Made by a program: the position numbers and the translations under genes
Assembly (NCBI GenBank): GCA_900539695.1
Contig: UQDG01000003.1
Span: 62,001-126,000 of the forward strand
DNA length: 64,000 nucleotides
Reading direction: 5' to 3'
Source: an uncultured Oscillospiraceae bacterium
GTDB lineage: Bacteria; Bacillota; Clostridia; Oscillospirales; Ruminococcaceae
The notes under the pieces: model-generated
What the model saw: only the letters and a program-made list of their open reading frames with translations
What the model was told of the DNA's origin: nothing
Databases searched by the model: none
Part shown: one piece after another, positions 44,631 to 53,168 of the stretch
Layout: each line of letters starts with the position of its first letter
How positions within the stretch are numbered: position 1 is the stretch's first letter

Positions 44631-45617
44631 ATGAATGACCGCAAAGACCCGATCCTTTACATCGTCATCCCCTGCTATAATGAGCAGGAGGTGCTGCCGA
44701 TTACGGCACCACTGTTTTTGCAGAAAATCAACGACCTGGCGGCGGCTGGGAAGATCAGCCCCAACAGCCGGGTGCTGTTCGTGAATGATGGCTCTAGGGA
44801 TCGCACCTGGGAGATCATCAACGAGCTGGCGGCCAGTGATGAACACTATGTCGGTATCTGTCAGAGCCGCAACCGTGGGCACCAGAACGCTGTGCTGGCG
44901 GGCCTGATGGAGGCAAAAGACCGCTGCGACATCACGATTTCCATCGATTGCGACGGCCAGGACGACATCAACGCCATGGACGGCATGGTGGATGCTTATC
45001 GGGACGGCTGCGATGTGGTGTACGGTGTGCGCAGCAAGCGCGATACCGATACTTTCTTTAAGCGTTTTACCGCCGAAAGTTTTTATAAACTGCTGAACGC
45101 CATGGGGGCTGAGGTGGTGTACAACCACGCTGACTACCGCCTGATGAGCGCCCGTGTACTGCAGGAGTTTGCCAAGTTCAAAGAGGTAAACCTCTTCCTG
45201 CGCGGTATGGTGCCGCTGGTTGGTTTTAAGTCGACCAGCGTAGCCTACGAGCGCCACGAGCGCATTGCAGGTGAGAGCCACTATCCCCTGTCCAAGATGC
45301 TGTCGCTGGCCTTTGACGGTATCACCAGCCTGTCCATCAAACCCATCCGCTTTATTACCGGGTTCGGAGTGATCGTGGCACTTATCAGCTTTATTGGTGT
45401 GATCTGGGCCATGGTGGAGGCCATCCTGGGGCTGACGGTCTCCGGCTGGGCCAGCATGACCAGCATTATCTGCTTTGTGTCCGGCGTGCAGCTGATCTGC
45501 CTGGGCGTGATTGGCGAGTATATCGGCAAAATCTACATGGAGACCAAGCACCGCCCGCGCTACATCATCAGCGAGACGACCCCCAACTTTGGCGAAACCA
45601 AGGAGGACAACGCATGA
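44631..45617 (+). CDS. Family 2 glycosyltransferase, GtrB/DPM1-like
   Basis: 328 residues. GT-A domain 1-225 with IPCYNEQE, the DxD-equivalent VNDGSRDRT and SIDCDGQDD, then two C-terminal membrane helices (about 235-260, 270-300). GtrB-like enzymes put glucose or another sugar on undecaprenyl phosphate for later transfer to surface polymers. Overlaps the flavin reductase gene by 4 bp. No GtrA flippase is adjacent. Confidence 0.92.
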   Translation: MNDRKDPILYIVIPCYNEQEVLPITAPLFLQKINDLAAAGKISPNSRVLFVNDGSRDRTWEIINELAASDEHYVGICQSRNRGHQNAVLAGLMEAKDRCDITISIDCDGQDDINAMDGMVDAYRDGCDVVYGVRSKRDTDTFFKRFTAESFYKLLNAMGAEVVYNHADYRLMSARVLQEFAKFKEVNLFLRGMVPLVGFKSTSVAYERHERIAGESHYPLSKMLSLAFDGITSLSIKPIRFITGFGVIVALISFIGVIWAMVEAILGLTVSGWASMTSIICFVSGVQLICLGVIGEYIGKIYMETKHRPRYIISETTPNFGETKEDNA

Positions 45618-46192
45618 GCCGTCAGGTCTGGAAAGGTTCTACCCTGCTGAACCCGGAGCCGCCGGTGCTGGTGAGCTGCGGCAGCCCGGAAAAGCCGAAT
45701 CTTATCACCGTAGGCTGGTGCGGTACCATCTGCACCCAGCCGCCGATGCTGTCCATCAGCGTGCGGCCAGAGCGATACAGCCATAAGCTTATCAAGGAAA
45801 GCGGCGAGTTCGTGGTAAACCTGCCCACCGAGAGCCTGGTAAAGGCTATCGATTGGTGCGGTGTGAAAAGCGGCCGCGATGTGGACAAGTTTGCCGCCAT
45901 GCATCTGACCGCTGCCCCCGCCGCCAAGGTGGGCACGGTGCTGCTGGAAGAAAGCCCGGTCAATTTGGAGTGCAAGGTGACGCAGGTCATCCCGCTGGGC
46001 AGCCACGATCTGTTTTTGGCTGAGTGCGTAGCCGTGGATGTGGACGAAAAGCTGCTGGACGAAAACGGAAAACTCTGCCTGAACAAGGCAAAGCTGATCG
46101 TCTATTCCCACGGGGATTATCTGGCACTGGGCCGAAAGCTGGGCAGCTTTGGCTACAGCGTGCGCAAAAAGAAAAAGCCGATTAAAAAGTAA
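45614..46192 (+). CDS. Flavin reductase (RutF/DIM6-type FMN-binding split barrel)
   Basis: 192 residues. PPVLVSCGSPEKPNLITVGWCGTICTQPP (core CGxxxKPNxxTVGWxG) is the FMN-binding start of the split barrel, followed by ISVRPERYSHKLIKESGEFVVNLP in part. Such proteins bind FMN and reduce flavin with NAD(P)H or act as flavoredoxins. It ends the Crp-headed operon; a terminator follows. The electron partner is not evident. Confidence 0.88.
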   Translation: MSRQVWKGSTLLNPEPPVLVSCGSPEKPNLITVGWCGTICTQPPMLSISVRPERYSHKLIKESGEFVVNLPTESLVKAIDWCGVKSGRDVDKFAAMHLTAAPAAKVGTVLLEESPVNLECKVTQVIPLGSHDLFLAECVAVDVDEKLLDENGKLCLNKAKLIVYSHGDYLALGRKLGSFGYSVRKKKKPIKK

Positions 46193-46205
46193 TTTTGCTG
46201 TAAAT

Positions 46206-46250
46206 AAAGCGGCAGGGAGCGCAAAGTGATGCGCACTTCCCTGCCGCTTT
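46206..46250 (+). terminator. Intrinsic terminator of the Crp-headed operon
   Basis: AAAGCGGCAGGGA stem with a GCGC inner stem and a small bulge, T-rich tail. Confidence 0.8.
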
Positions 46251-46267
46251 TGTTATAGGCAAAAAGA

Positions 46268-46301
46268 AACACCCCCGAAGCGGTGAAACTTCGGGGGTGT
46301 T
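46268..46301 (-). terminator. Intrinsic terminator of the mgl operon
   Basis: 13-bp perfect stem AACACCCCCGAAG with 8-nt loop and T-rich tail on the minus strand, directly after the small membrane protein gene. Confidence 0.9.
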
Positions 46302-46306
46302 CCCGG

Positions 46307-46528
46307 TTAAAGGATGCCCTTGCTTTTCAGTATGCCGATGCCGACTACTGCGACAAGAGCGATAGCGCATACGACGATGAACGCATCAATGTATTTCAGC
46401 GGAACTTTGGAGAAGTTCTCATAGAAATTCTCAAAGGCGTTCAGCTGGCTGCGGTCGGGACGGTCCGATTTCTGTTCAGTCCCTTCAGGGGTAGTCTGCG
46501 GGGTCTCGTTTTTGATTTCGTCTGCCAT
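46307..46528 (-). CDS. Small C-terminally anchored membrane protein of the mgl operon
   Basis: 73 residues: a polar, charged first half (MADEIKNETPQTTPEG), an amphipathic stretch NAFENFYENFSK, and one hydrophobic helix near the C-terminus (about 48-68) followed by KSKGIL. It starts 6 bp after mglC with only a weak ribosome site, suggesting coupling. It may help assemble or stabilise the importer; this is inferred from position only. Confidence 0.7.
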   Translation of the reverse strand: MADEIKNETPQTTPEGTEQKSDRPDRSQLNAFENFYENFSKVPLKYIDAFIVVCAIALVAVVGIGILKSKGIL

Positions 46529-46534
46529 AGCGGA

Positions 46535-47518
46535 TTACTTCTTGGCCAGGTACTTGCGCAGGTCAAGGGCAACGGCGATGACGATGACAAGGCCCTGTGC
46601 AATGTAGGTGTAAGCGGGGTCGACGCCCAGGAACTGGAGGCAGATCTTCAGGACTTCAAAGACCAGAACACCGACCAGAACGCCGGAGACCTTGCCGACG
46701 CCGCCGTTGGTGGAAACGCCGCCGATGGTGCAGGCTGCGATAGCTTCCAGCTCATAGCCGTTGCCGGTGTTGGTGGAAGCGCCGCCGGCCTTTGCGCCGA
46801 CGAGGAAGCCACCGAGAGCATACATGCAGGAGGCCAGGATGTAGATGCGGATCAGGGACGCGGTGACGTTGACACCGGCAACCTGAGCGGCGTTCTCGTT
46901 GCCGCCGATGGCGTACATGTACTTGCCGTGACGGGTCTTATTGTACAAGAACCAGAAGAAGATGCCGACGATCAGTGCAAAGATGGCCAGGAACGGGATG
47001 GGGCCCAGCGTGCCGCTGGCAACCGTCAGGTAGCTCTGCTTGTAACCGCCCATGGGCTGGTTGTTGGTGATGACGGAGCACAGGCCGTAAACGATGGTCT
47101 GCATGCCCAGCGTAGCGATGAAAGGAGGAACCTTCAGGAATGCGATAATGCAGCCGTTGATGGCACCAAAGCAGGCCATGATCGCTATGACGATTAGCAG
47201 GGCCACGGGCCACGGAATATCGGGCAGCCAGGGCAGCATGCGGGCAGAGTAGTCAACACTCTGCAGCAGCATGGCGGAGAAGCAGGCGGCCAGGCCGACC
47301 TGGCGGCCTGCGGACAGGTCCGTGCCCTTGGTGATCAAGCAGCCGGAAACGCCGCAGGCGATGATGAAACGCGGGGCAACGTTCAGCAGCAGGTTTTTGC
47401 CGTTGGTAACGGTAAAGAAGTTCTGGGTAGTAGAACCTACAAACAACGCCAGCAGAGCGATCAGGATGATGATGGCGTTATTGGAAAGGAACTTTTTTAC
47501 ATCGAATTTTTTCTCCAT
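46535..47518 (-). CDS. mglC: Galactose/methyl-galactoside ABC importer permease
   Basis: 327 residues with eight to ten hydrophobic helices of the RbsC/MglC (BPD_transp_2) family. Motifs TKGTDLSAGRQVGL near 60, the coupling-helix region YNKTRHGKYMYAIGGNENAAQVAGVN near 205 (in part) and the final GLVIVIAVALD. The MglC closeness is judged from SAGRQVGLAA and NPxxFV-like spacing. Exact sugar not certain. It lies 15 bp after mglA. Confidence 0.88.
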   Translation of the reverse strand: MEKKFDVKKFLSNNAIIILIALLALFVGSTTQNFFTVTNGKNLLLNVAPRFIIACGVSGCLITKGTDLSAGRQVGLAACFSAMLLQSVDYSARMLPWLPDIPWPVALLIVIAIMACFGAINGCIIAFLKVPPFIATLGMQTIVYGLCSVITNNQPMGGYKQSYLTVASGTLGPIPFLAIFALIVGIFFWFLYNKTRHGKYMYAIGGNENAAQVAGVNVTASLIRIYILASCMYALGGFLVGAKAGGASTNTGNGYELEAIAACTIGGVSTNGGVGKVSGVLVGVLVFEVLKICLQFLGVDPAYTYIAQGLVIVIAVALDLRKYLAKK

Positions 47519-47533
47519 TTTCGGATCTCCTCC

Positions 47534-49042
47534 TTATTCAAACTGGGTAGCCAGCGTCATAATGTTCTCCTGGTTGGCCTTGTCGCCATCGATAAAGCCG
47601 GTGCAGCGGCCGTCGCACATAACCATGATGCGGTCGGACATGCCGATCAGCTCGCTCATTTCGGAGGAGATCATGATGATGCTCTTGCCCTGTTTGGCCA
47701 TCTCGGCGATGATGCAGTAAATTTCATACTTTGCACCGACGTCGATGCCGCGGGTCGGCTCGTCCATGATGAAAACATCGGGGTCGTTGGCCAGCCAGCG
47801 GGCAATCAGCACCTTCTGCTGGTTACCGCCGGACAGCGATTGAATCTGCGTTTTGGAGGACGGCGTCTTGATAGACAGCTTGGCGACATTATCCTGCACG
47901 AGCTTTTCGATTTTGTTGTCGTCCAGCATGATGCCGCCGATCAGATACTTGTTCAGCGATGCAATGGAGACGTTATCCGCAATGGAAAGCACACCCAGAA
48001 TACCGGTGGCGCGGCGGTCCTCTGTCAGCATGGCGATACCGTTTTTGATGGCGTCCTGCGGCTGGTTGATGGTCAGTTCCTTGCCCTTATAGGTGATGGT
48101 GCCCGACGTGTGGCAGCGCAGACCGAACAGACCCTCCATCAGCTCGGTGCGCTGGGCACCGACCAGACCCGCAACGCCGAGGATCTCGCCCTTGCGGACG
48201 TTGAAGTTGACGTGACGGAAGCTCTTGGGGTTGATGGACGTGAAGTCCTTGACCTCAAACACGACCTCACCGGGCGTATTCGAGCGCGGCGGGTAGAGGT
48301 TCGACAGCTCACGTCCGACCATCTTGGTGATGATCATATCGGTAGTCAGTTCCTTGGCCTCCCAAGTACCGATGTACTGGCCGTCACGCATGATGGTGAC
48401 TTCATCGCTGATGCGAAGAATTTCGTCCATCTTGTGGCTGATGTAGACGATGGAAACGCCCTTGGCGCGCAGCTCGTCCACGATGGTGAACAACGCCTCG
48501 ACCTCGGCTGCCGTCAGCGAGGAGGTCGGCTCGTCGAGGATCAGTACCTTGCAGTCTGCGGAGACCGCCTTGGCGATCTCAACCAGCTGCATCTGGGAAA
48601 CGCTCAAGGTTCCGAGCTTTGCGTGCGGATCATAATTCAGATGGACTTCCTTCAGGACCTTGGCCGCATCCTCATACATCTTGTCGTGGTCGATGACGGT
48701 GACGGGTCCGTATTTCTTGGTTGGGTAGCGCCCGACGTAGATATTCTCGCCGATGGAACGCTCCGGGATGGGCTGCAATTCCTGGTGCACCATCGCAATG
48801 CCGCGATTCAGTGCATCCAGAGGTCCCTTGATCTGAACCTCCTGCCCCTCATAAATAACCTTGCCTTCGTCCATGTGGTAGATACCGAACATACACTTCA
48901 TCAAGGTGGACTTGCCCGCGCCGTTCTCGCCCATCAGTGCATGGACGGTGCCGGGTTTCAATTTCAGCTGTGCGTGATTCAGTGCCTTGACGCCGGGGAA
49001 CGTCTTGACGACATCACACATCTCCAAGCGGTACTCTGACAA
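47534..49042 (-). CDS. mglA: Galactose/methyl-galactoside ABC importer ATPase
   Basis: 502 residues with two ABC domains. The first has GENGAGKST (near 38), LSVSQMQ signature and [11 protein letters not shown]. The second has a degenerate Walker A (GLVGAQRTE near 292), signature LSGGNQQK and [11 protein letters not shown]. This asymmetry is normal for MglA/RbsA proteins. It follows mglB by 108 bp with an attenuating hairpin in the gap. Confidence 0.92.
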   Translation of the reverse strand: MSEYRLEMCDVVKTFPGVKALNHAQLKLKPGTVHALMGENGAGKSTLMKCMFGIYHMDEGKVIYEGQEVQIKGPLDALNRGIAMVHQELQPIPERSIGENIYVGRYPTKKYGPVTVIDHDKMYEDAAKVLKEVHLNYDPHAKLGTLSVSQMQLVEIAKAVSADCKVLILDEPTSSLTAAEVEALFTIVDELRAKGVSIVYISHKMDEILRISDEVTIMRDGQYIGTWEAKELTTDMIITKMVGRELSNLYPPRSNTPGEVVFEVKDFTSINPKSFRHVNFNVRKGEILGVAGLVGAQRTELMEGLFGLRCHTSGTITYKGKELTINQPQDAIKNGIAMLTEDRRATGILGVLSIADNVSIASLNKYLIGGIMLDDNKIEKLVQDNVAKLSIKTPSSKTQIQSLSGGNQQKVLIARWLANDPDVFIMDEPTRGIDVGAKYEIYCIIAEMAKQGKSIIMISSEMSELIGMSDRIMVMCDGRCTGFIDGDKANQENIMTLATQFE

Positions 49043-49096
49043 TTCGCTGGCCCCCTTTAACCTTTAAATCTTTTGTAACCATTTTCTGATAAAAAA

Positions 49097-49125
49097 GGAG
49101 TGCGTGCGCCTGTGCACACGCACCC
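49097..49125 (-). terminator. Attenuating hairpin between mglB and mglA
   Basis: Stem GTGCGTG/CACGCAC, extended by further pairs, followed on the minus strand by TTTTTT. Partial termination here would keep the binding protein in excess over the permease parts. Confidence 0.7.
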
Positions 49126-49150
49126 CGGATCCTGGTTTTAAGTAAGCTGA

Positions 49151-50209
49151 TTACTGGAAGTCCTTAACGTTGTCAGGAGTGACCTTGACGTAGTCAACGT
49201 AGACACTCTGCTCACCAGCAGCGTAGGTCTTGCCGCCCAGCAACTCTTCCATGCACTCAACAGCCTGTGTAGCCTGGCCCTTAGCATCGTTCAGAACAGT
49301 GCCGGTCATGTTGCCGTTAGCAACTTCGTTCTTGGCAGCGTCCAGAGCGTCGACACCAACGAGGTAGATGTCCTTGTTGACGGTACGGCCGGCAGCCTGA
49401 ATAGCCTGCAGAGCGCCGATAGCCATGTCATCGTTGTTGCAGAAGACAACTTCGATCTGGTCGCCGTACTTAGCGAGGTCGTTCTGGCAGATTTCCTGGC
49501 CCTTGTTGCGGTCCCAGTCACCACGCTGCAGGTCGAGCTGTTCAACTTCGACGCCGGCATCGGTCAGAGCCTTGACGGAGTACTCGGTACGCAGCTGGGC
49601 GTCGATGTTCTCGGGGTCGCCCTGAATCATGATGTAGGAAACCTTGCCGTCGCCGTTGATGTCGCCCTTGTTCTCAGTGTCGAGGATCAGCTCGCCCTGG
49701 AAGGTGCCGGACTGAGCGGCGTCGCAGCCAACGTAGACCAGCTTGTCGTAAGCGGACATCTGATCGGCGGTGGGCTCACGGTTGATCAGGACGGTGGGAA
49801 CATCGGCATCCTTAACGGTGGAGATGATCTGGTCAGCAGCAGAAGTCATAACGGGGTTGATGATCAGTGCATCGACACCCTGCGTGATGAAGGTGTTGAT
49901 CTGCTCGTTCTGCTTAGCCTGGTCGTTGTTGCCGTCAACGATGGTGACCTCGTAGCCCTTGCCCTCGAGGATTTCCTGCAGAGCATTACGGTAGGTGGTC
50001 ATGAAAGCATCATCGAACTTGTAGATGCAGACGCCAACCTTGCCGCCCTGAGTGGTCTCGGTAACGCTCTCAGCTGCGCTCTCGGCAGCGGAGGTAGCAG
50101 CCTCAGAGGTGGCTTCGGAAGAAGCGGGAGCGCTGGACGCGGAAGAACCGCAAGCGGCCAGAGAAACGGCCATAGTGCCTGCAACTGCGAGTGCGAGTAA
50201 CTTTTTCAT
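49151..50209 (-). CDS. mglB: Galactose-type sugar-binding lipoprotein
   Basis: 352 residues. Lipobox LAAC with Cys20, then a Ser/Ala/Glu linker. The periplasmic-binding-protein type 1 fold begins GKVGVCIYKFDDAFMT. EVTIVDGNNDQAKQNEQI, VLINREPT and VEVVFCNNDDMAIGAL match the MglB pocket elements (Asp/Asn/Arg ligands). It fits glucose/galactose binding but the sugar is inferred. First gene of the mgl operon, with a strong ribosome site and a predicted regulated promoter at 50287-50315. Confidence 0.9.
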   Translation of the reverse strand: MKKLLALAVAGTMAVSLAACGSSASSAPASSEATSEAATSAAESAAESVTETTQGGKVGVCIYKFDDAFMTTYRNALQEILEGKGYEVTIVDGNNDQAKQNEQINTFITQGVDALIINPVMTSAADQIISTVKDADVPTVLINREPTADQMSAYDKLVYVGCDAAQSGTFQGELILDTENKGDINGDGKVSYIMIQGDPENIDAQLRTEYSVKALTDAGVEVEQLDLQRGDWDRNKGQEICQNDLAKYGDQIEVVFCNNDDMAIGALQAIQAAGRTVNKDIYLVGVDALDAAKNEVANGNMTGTVLNDAKGQATQAVECMEELLGGKTYAAGEQSVYVDYVKVTPDNVKDFQ

Positions 50210-50286
50210 AATTGTTTTCTCCTTCTTTTTGCAGTGGTTTTTTTCGGGTTACCTTGTAGAGGAGGCAGACCCTGTTGACAGTTATT

Positions 50287-50315
50287 ATGTTACCCGATAG
50301 TGAAAGAAAAAACAA
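50287..50315 (-). promoter_or_regulatory. Promoter of mglBAC
   Basis: TTGTTT (50315-50310), 17 bp, TAACAT (50292-50287). Both hexamers are weak, as in activator-dependent promoters. Confidence 0.5.
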
Positions 50316-50352
50316 GGTGAAATTTCACCGATAAAGATGCAGATTTTTCACC
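50316..50352. promoter_or_regulatory. Candidate AraC-type regulator sites before mglB
   Basis: A perfect 14-bp palindrome GGTGAAATTTCACC (50316-50329) abuts the -35 box, and TTTCACC recurs at 50346-50352. In mglB orientation GGTGAAA is thus directly repeated 23 bp apart. Direct repeats about two helical turns apart next to the -35 are typical for AraC-type activators; the YesN-type regulator at 53165-54415 is the natural candidate. Confidence 0.5.
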
Positions 50353-50452
50353 TTATTGGACGGTTTCTACATTTGCAGACAATGCGTTTTGTGCAAGATG
50401 CACAGCAAAAGTGACGAAAAAGTTATTGCTGTAATAAAATTGAAGAAAAAAT

Positions 50453-50474
50453 ATCCCGCAGAAACCTGCGGGAT
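50453..50474 (-). terminator. Intrinsic terminator of the sensor operon
   Basis: ATCCCGCAG-AAAC-CTGCGGGAT and a T-run on the minus strand, 18 bp after the binding-lipoprotein stop. The rest of the 282-bp gap holds the mglB promoter and operator. Confidence 0.88.
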
Positions 50475-50491
50475 AGGATGAATTTATACGG

Positions 50492-51463
50492 TTATTCAAA
50501 CGGGAAAACGGCTTTTTGGCCGTCGAGGGCGAAAATATTACTGCGGTCAATGATGCGGGTGGCGGTTTCGGTCTCGCGGGTTACGTCATTCCCCTGCCCG
50601 GCCAGCAGCTTGTAGGCATTCTCGACGCTGAAATAGCCCATGCCGTAGGTGTTCTGCACCACCATGGCGTCTACTGCGCCGGTGTGCAGGGCATCCACTG
50701 TGGTGATGTTGGAGTCGAAAGCGACCATCCAGAGGTCATCCGCGCGGTCTAAATCGGAGACAGCCTGGGCCGCGCCAACGCTGACGGCCTCGTTAAAGGA
50801 GATCAGCACGTTGATCTCAGGGTGGCGGGCCAGCATGGTCAGCGTCTCGGCGCGGGCATTTTCCGGGGTGGCCACGCTGTAGACGGTGGCGGCAACCTCG
50901 GCACGGCCGCTGGCGGTAAGAGTGTCGATGACGCCCTCCTCCCGCTCCTGTGCATTGGGGCTGTTGACGTTGTAGCTGACCAGGCCGACGTGCAACGGAC
51001 CTTCGACGTTTTCCAGCGCTGACTTGGCGGCCATCTGCCCGGCACCGTAGTTATCGGCACCGACATAGGCAGAGACCTTGCTGGAGTTGACCGCCGAATC
51101 CACCACGACGATGCGCACGCCTTTGTCGGCGGCGGCATCGATGGCGGCGGCATTCTGCTGGTAATCTGACGCCGAGAAGATGATGGCCTGGGCACCCTCC
51201 TCGACGGCCTTTTCAATCAGGTCGTTTTGGGAGGAATAGTCCTCCTCACTCTCGGAGCCGGTGATGGTCAGATCCATGTTGTACTCAGTGGCGGCGGCCT
51301 CGGCCCCGGCAAAGACCGCACTCCAGAACTCGGTGCTGGTGGATTTGGCAATCATGGCAACGTGGTAGCAGGTCGTGGTGGGCGCGGGGGTGGGCGAAGC
51401 CGCACAGCCTGCCAGAAGCAGGGCCGACAGACAGGCGGCAAGCGTTTTAACGTGTTTTATCAT
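50492..51463 (-). CDS. Sugar-binding lipoprotein of a three-component sensor
   Basis: 323 residues from ATG 51463, overlapping the kinase stop by 17 bp, with GGGAGGG upstream. Lipobox LAGC, Cys near 19. Type 1 binding-protein fold (HVAMIAKSTSTEFWSAVFAGAEAAA in part; VIIFSASDY-like QAIIFSASDY; RIVVVDSAVNSS). No permease is transcribed with it; it is linked to a histidine kinase, as in AraP of the Geobacillus AraPST system. So it likely presents the sugar to the kinase, not to a transporter. Confidence 0.88.
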   Translation of the reverse strand: MIKHVKTLAACLSALLLAGCAASPTPAPTTTCYHVAMIAKSTSTEFWSAVFAGAEAAATEYNMDLTITGSESEEDYSSQNDLIEKAVEEGAQAIIFSASDYQQNAAAIDAAADKGVRIVVVDSAVNSSKVSAYVGADNYGAGQMAAKSALENVEGPLHVGLVSYNVNSPNAQEREEGVIDTLTASGRAEVAATVYSVATPENARAETLTMLARHPEINVLISFNEAVSVGAAQAVSDLDRADDLWMVAFDSNITTVDALHTGAVDAMVVQNTYGMGYFSVENAYKLLAGQGNDVTRETETATRIIDRSNIFALDGQKAVFPFE

Positions 51464-53168
51464 AATCGCCCTCCCGGTCGGCTGGGACCTGCGGCATGCG
51501 GATGGTGACGGTGGTACCCTCGTCGGGCACACTGTCGATGGAAAGCCCGTAGCCGGGGCCAAAATAGATGCGCAGACGGTCGTTGACGTTTTTGATGCCG
51601 ATGCCGGTGCGGTCGCTGGGTTCGTTTTGCAGCAGTGCGGCTACCTGCTCCGGTGCCATGCCGATGCCGTCATCGCTGACTTTCAGCAGCACATCGCCGC
51701 CGTCAGGGCAGACGGTGATTTCAATGTGGCCGTCCTCGACCATCAGGTCCAGACCATGAACGATGGCGTTTTCGATGATGGGCTGCAGGGTGATCTTGTT
51801 GCAGAGGTACTGCGTGCAGCTTTCATCCACTGTGAAATGGTAGGTAAACTGGTTTTTGTAGCGGTATTTTTGAATTTGCAGGTAGGCCTCGGCGTGCTGC
51901 AGCTCTTTCTCAATCGGGATCAGCTCGTGTCCGCGGCTGATGCTGATGCGGAACAGCCGCGCCAGGGCATGTACCATCTGGACGGCGTCAGCGTTTTTGC
52001 CGCGCTCGCACATCCAGGCGATGGAATCCAGCGTGTTGTAGAGAAAATGCGGGTTGATCTGCGCCTGCAGGGCTTTCAGCTCGGTTTTGCGCAGGGCGAC
52101 TTCCTCTTCGCGCACGGCGGTCATCAACCGCTGGATGCGGCCCACCATGTGGCAGAACGAATCGGACAGCTCCTCGACCTCGCGGGTGCCGGTGATGGAA
52201 TTGAAAACAAAGCCATCGGCGTTCTGCTCAAAGGCTTCCATAGCAGTTTCCAGTTTTTGCAGCGGGCGGCTGATAATGCGGGACAGCACAAAGCCGACCA
52301 CCACAGCAGCAACCAGAATCAGCGCGGCGGCAATCAGAATGATACGGGTCATCTGCCAGAAGCTTTCGTTGACGGTCTCGTCAATATAGCTGACGCCGAC
52401 CACGCGCCATGTGCTGTTGGGGACTTTCTGCGTGGTGTAGATGACGGTATCCTCCACATAGGTGCCGTCACCCAGACATGCCAGCCGTCCGGCCTCCTCC
52501 TTTTTCAGCCCTGCGTAGAGCAGCTGTTGCTGGGGGTGGTAGACCATGTTGCCGCGTTCGTCCATCAGGTAGCAGTAGCCGTGCTGGCCGATGCCCACAT
52601 TGTTGATGGTGGCGGCCAGAGCTGAAAAACGGATGTCCATCGAAATCCACTGCCGGGGCGAATCCTCCGGCATGCGGCGGACAACGCTGACAACCCACGG
52701 GTAGTAGCCCTCAAAAATTGTTTCGACATGGGGGATGCTGACGTAACCGCGGCCGCGGCGCTTAGCCGTAACCAGGTCGAAGGAACTGTTGCGCAGGATG
52801 TTCTGGCGTGGGGTGTGGTCCTTGGCCCAGCAGTCCTGCAAAACGCCGTCGGCATCATAGGTGGTTATAGCAATCACCTCACTGCGGGTGGTCTGCAGTG
52901 CATCCAGCAAAGCATTGCGCTCCTCCGGCGATTGGTTCATGGAGTCCATGACAAGATCCATGATCTCATCGATATTATCGACATAATTGCCGACGGACCC
53001 CACCACCTGGCTGACCGCCTGAGAACTGCTGGTGCGGGCCCCCTCCACGATAGCCTGACGGTAGCTGCGCAAAAATGTGGCGGTAGATAAAATCAGCGTA
53101 ACTGCTGCGATGGCCACCACCAGGGAGGCTATCAGCGGGGCGGTGCGCGGTGCGTGGCGGGGCTTCAT
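51447..53168 (-). CDS. YesM/LytS-type sensor histidine kinase
   Basis: 573 residues: membrane helix 11-33, extracellular dCache-like sensor (35-270), helix 273-296, HAMP about 297-350, then a His_kinase domain with phospho-acceptor His374 in INPHFLYNTLD and an ATPase domain (N-box PIIENAIVHG, G1 DDGIGM, G2 GIGIKNVNDRL). It overlaps the regulator gene by 4 bp and the binding-protein gene by 17 bp, so the three are co-produced. Confidence 0.93.
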   Translation of the reverse strand: MKPRHAPRTAPLIASLVVAIAAVTLILSTATFLRSYRQAIVEGARTSSSQAVSQVVGSVGNYVDNIDEIMDLVMDSMNQSPEERNALLDALQTTRSEVIAITTYDADGVLQDCWAKDHTPRQNILRNSSFDLVTAKRRGRGYVSIPHVETIFEGYYPWVVSVVRRMPEDSPRQWISMDIRFSALAATINNVGIGQHGYCYLMDERGNMVYHPQQQLLYAGLKKEEAGRLACLGDGTYVEDTVIYTTQKVPNSTWRVVGVSYIDETVNESFWQMTRIILIAAALILVAAVVVGFVLSRIISRPLQKLETAMEAFEQNADGFVFNSITGTREVEELSDSFCHMVGRIQRLMTAVREEEVALRKTELKALQAQINPHFLYNTLDSIAWMCERGKNADAVQMVHALARLFRISISRGHELIPIEKELQHAEAYLQIQKYRYKNQFTYHFTVDESCTQYLCNKITLQPIIENAIVHGLDLMVEDGHIEITVCPDGGDVLLKVSDDGIGMAPEQVAALLQNEPSDRTGIGIKNVNDRLRIYFGPGYGLSIDSVPDEGTTVTIRMPQVPADREGDYDKTR

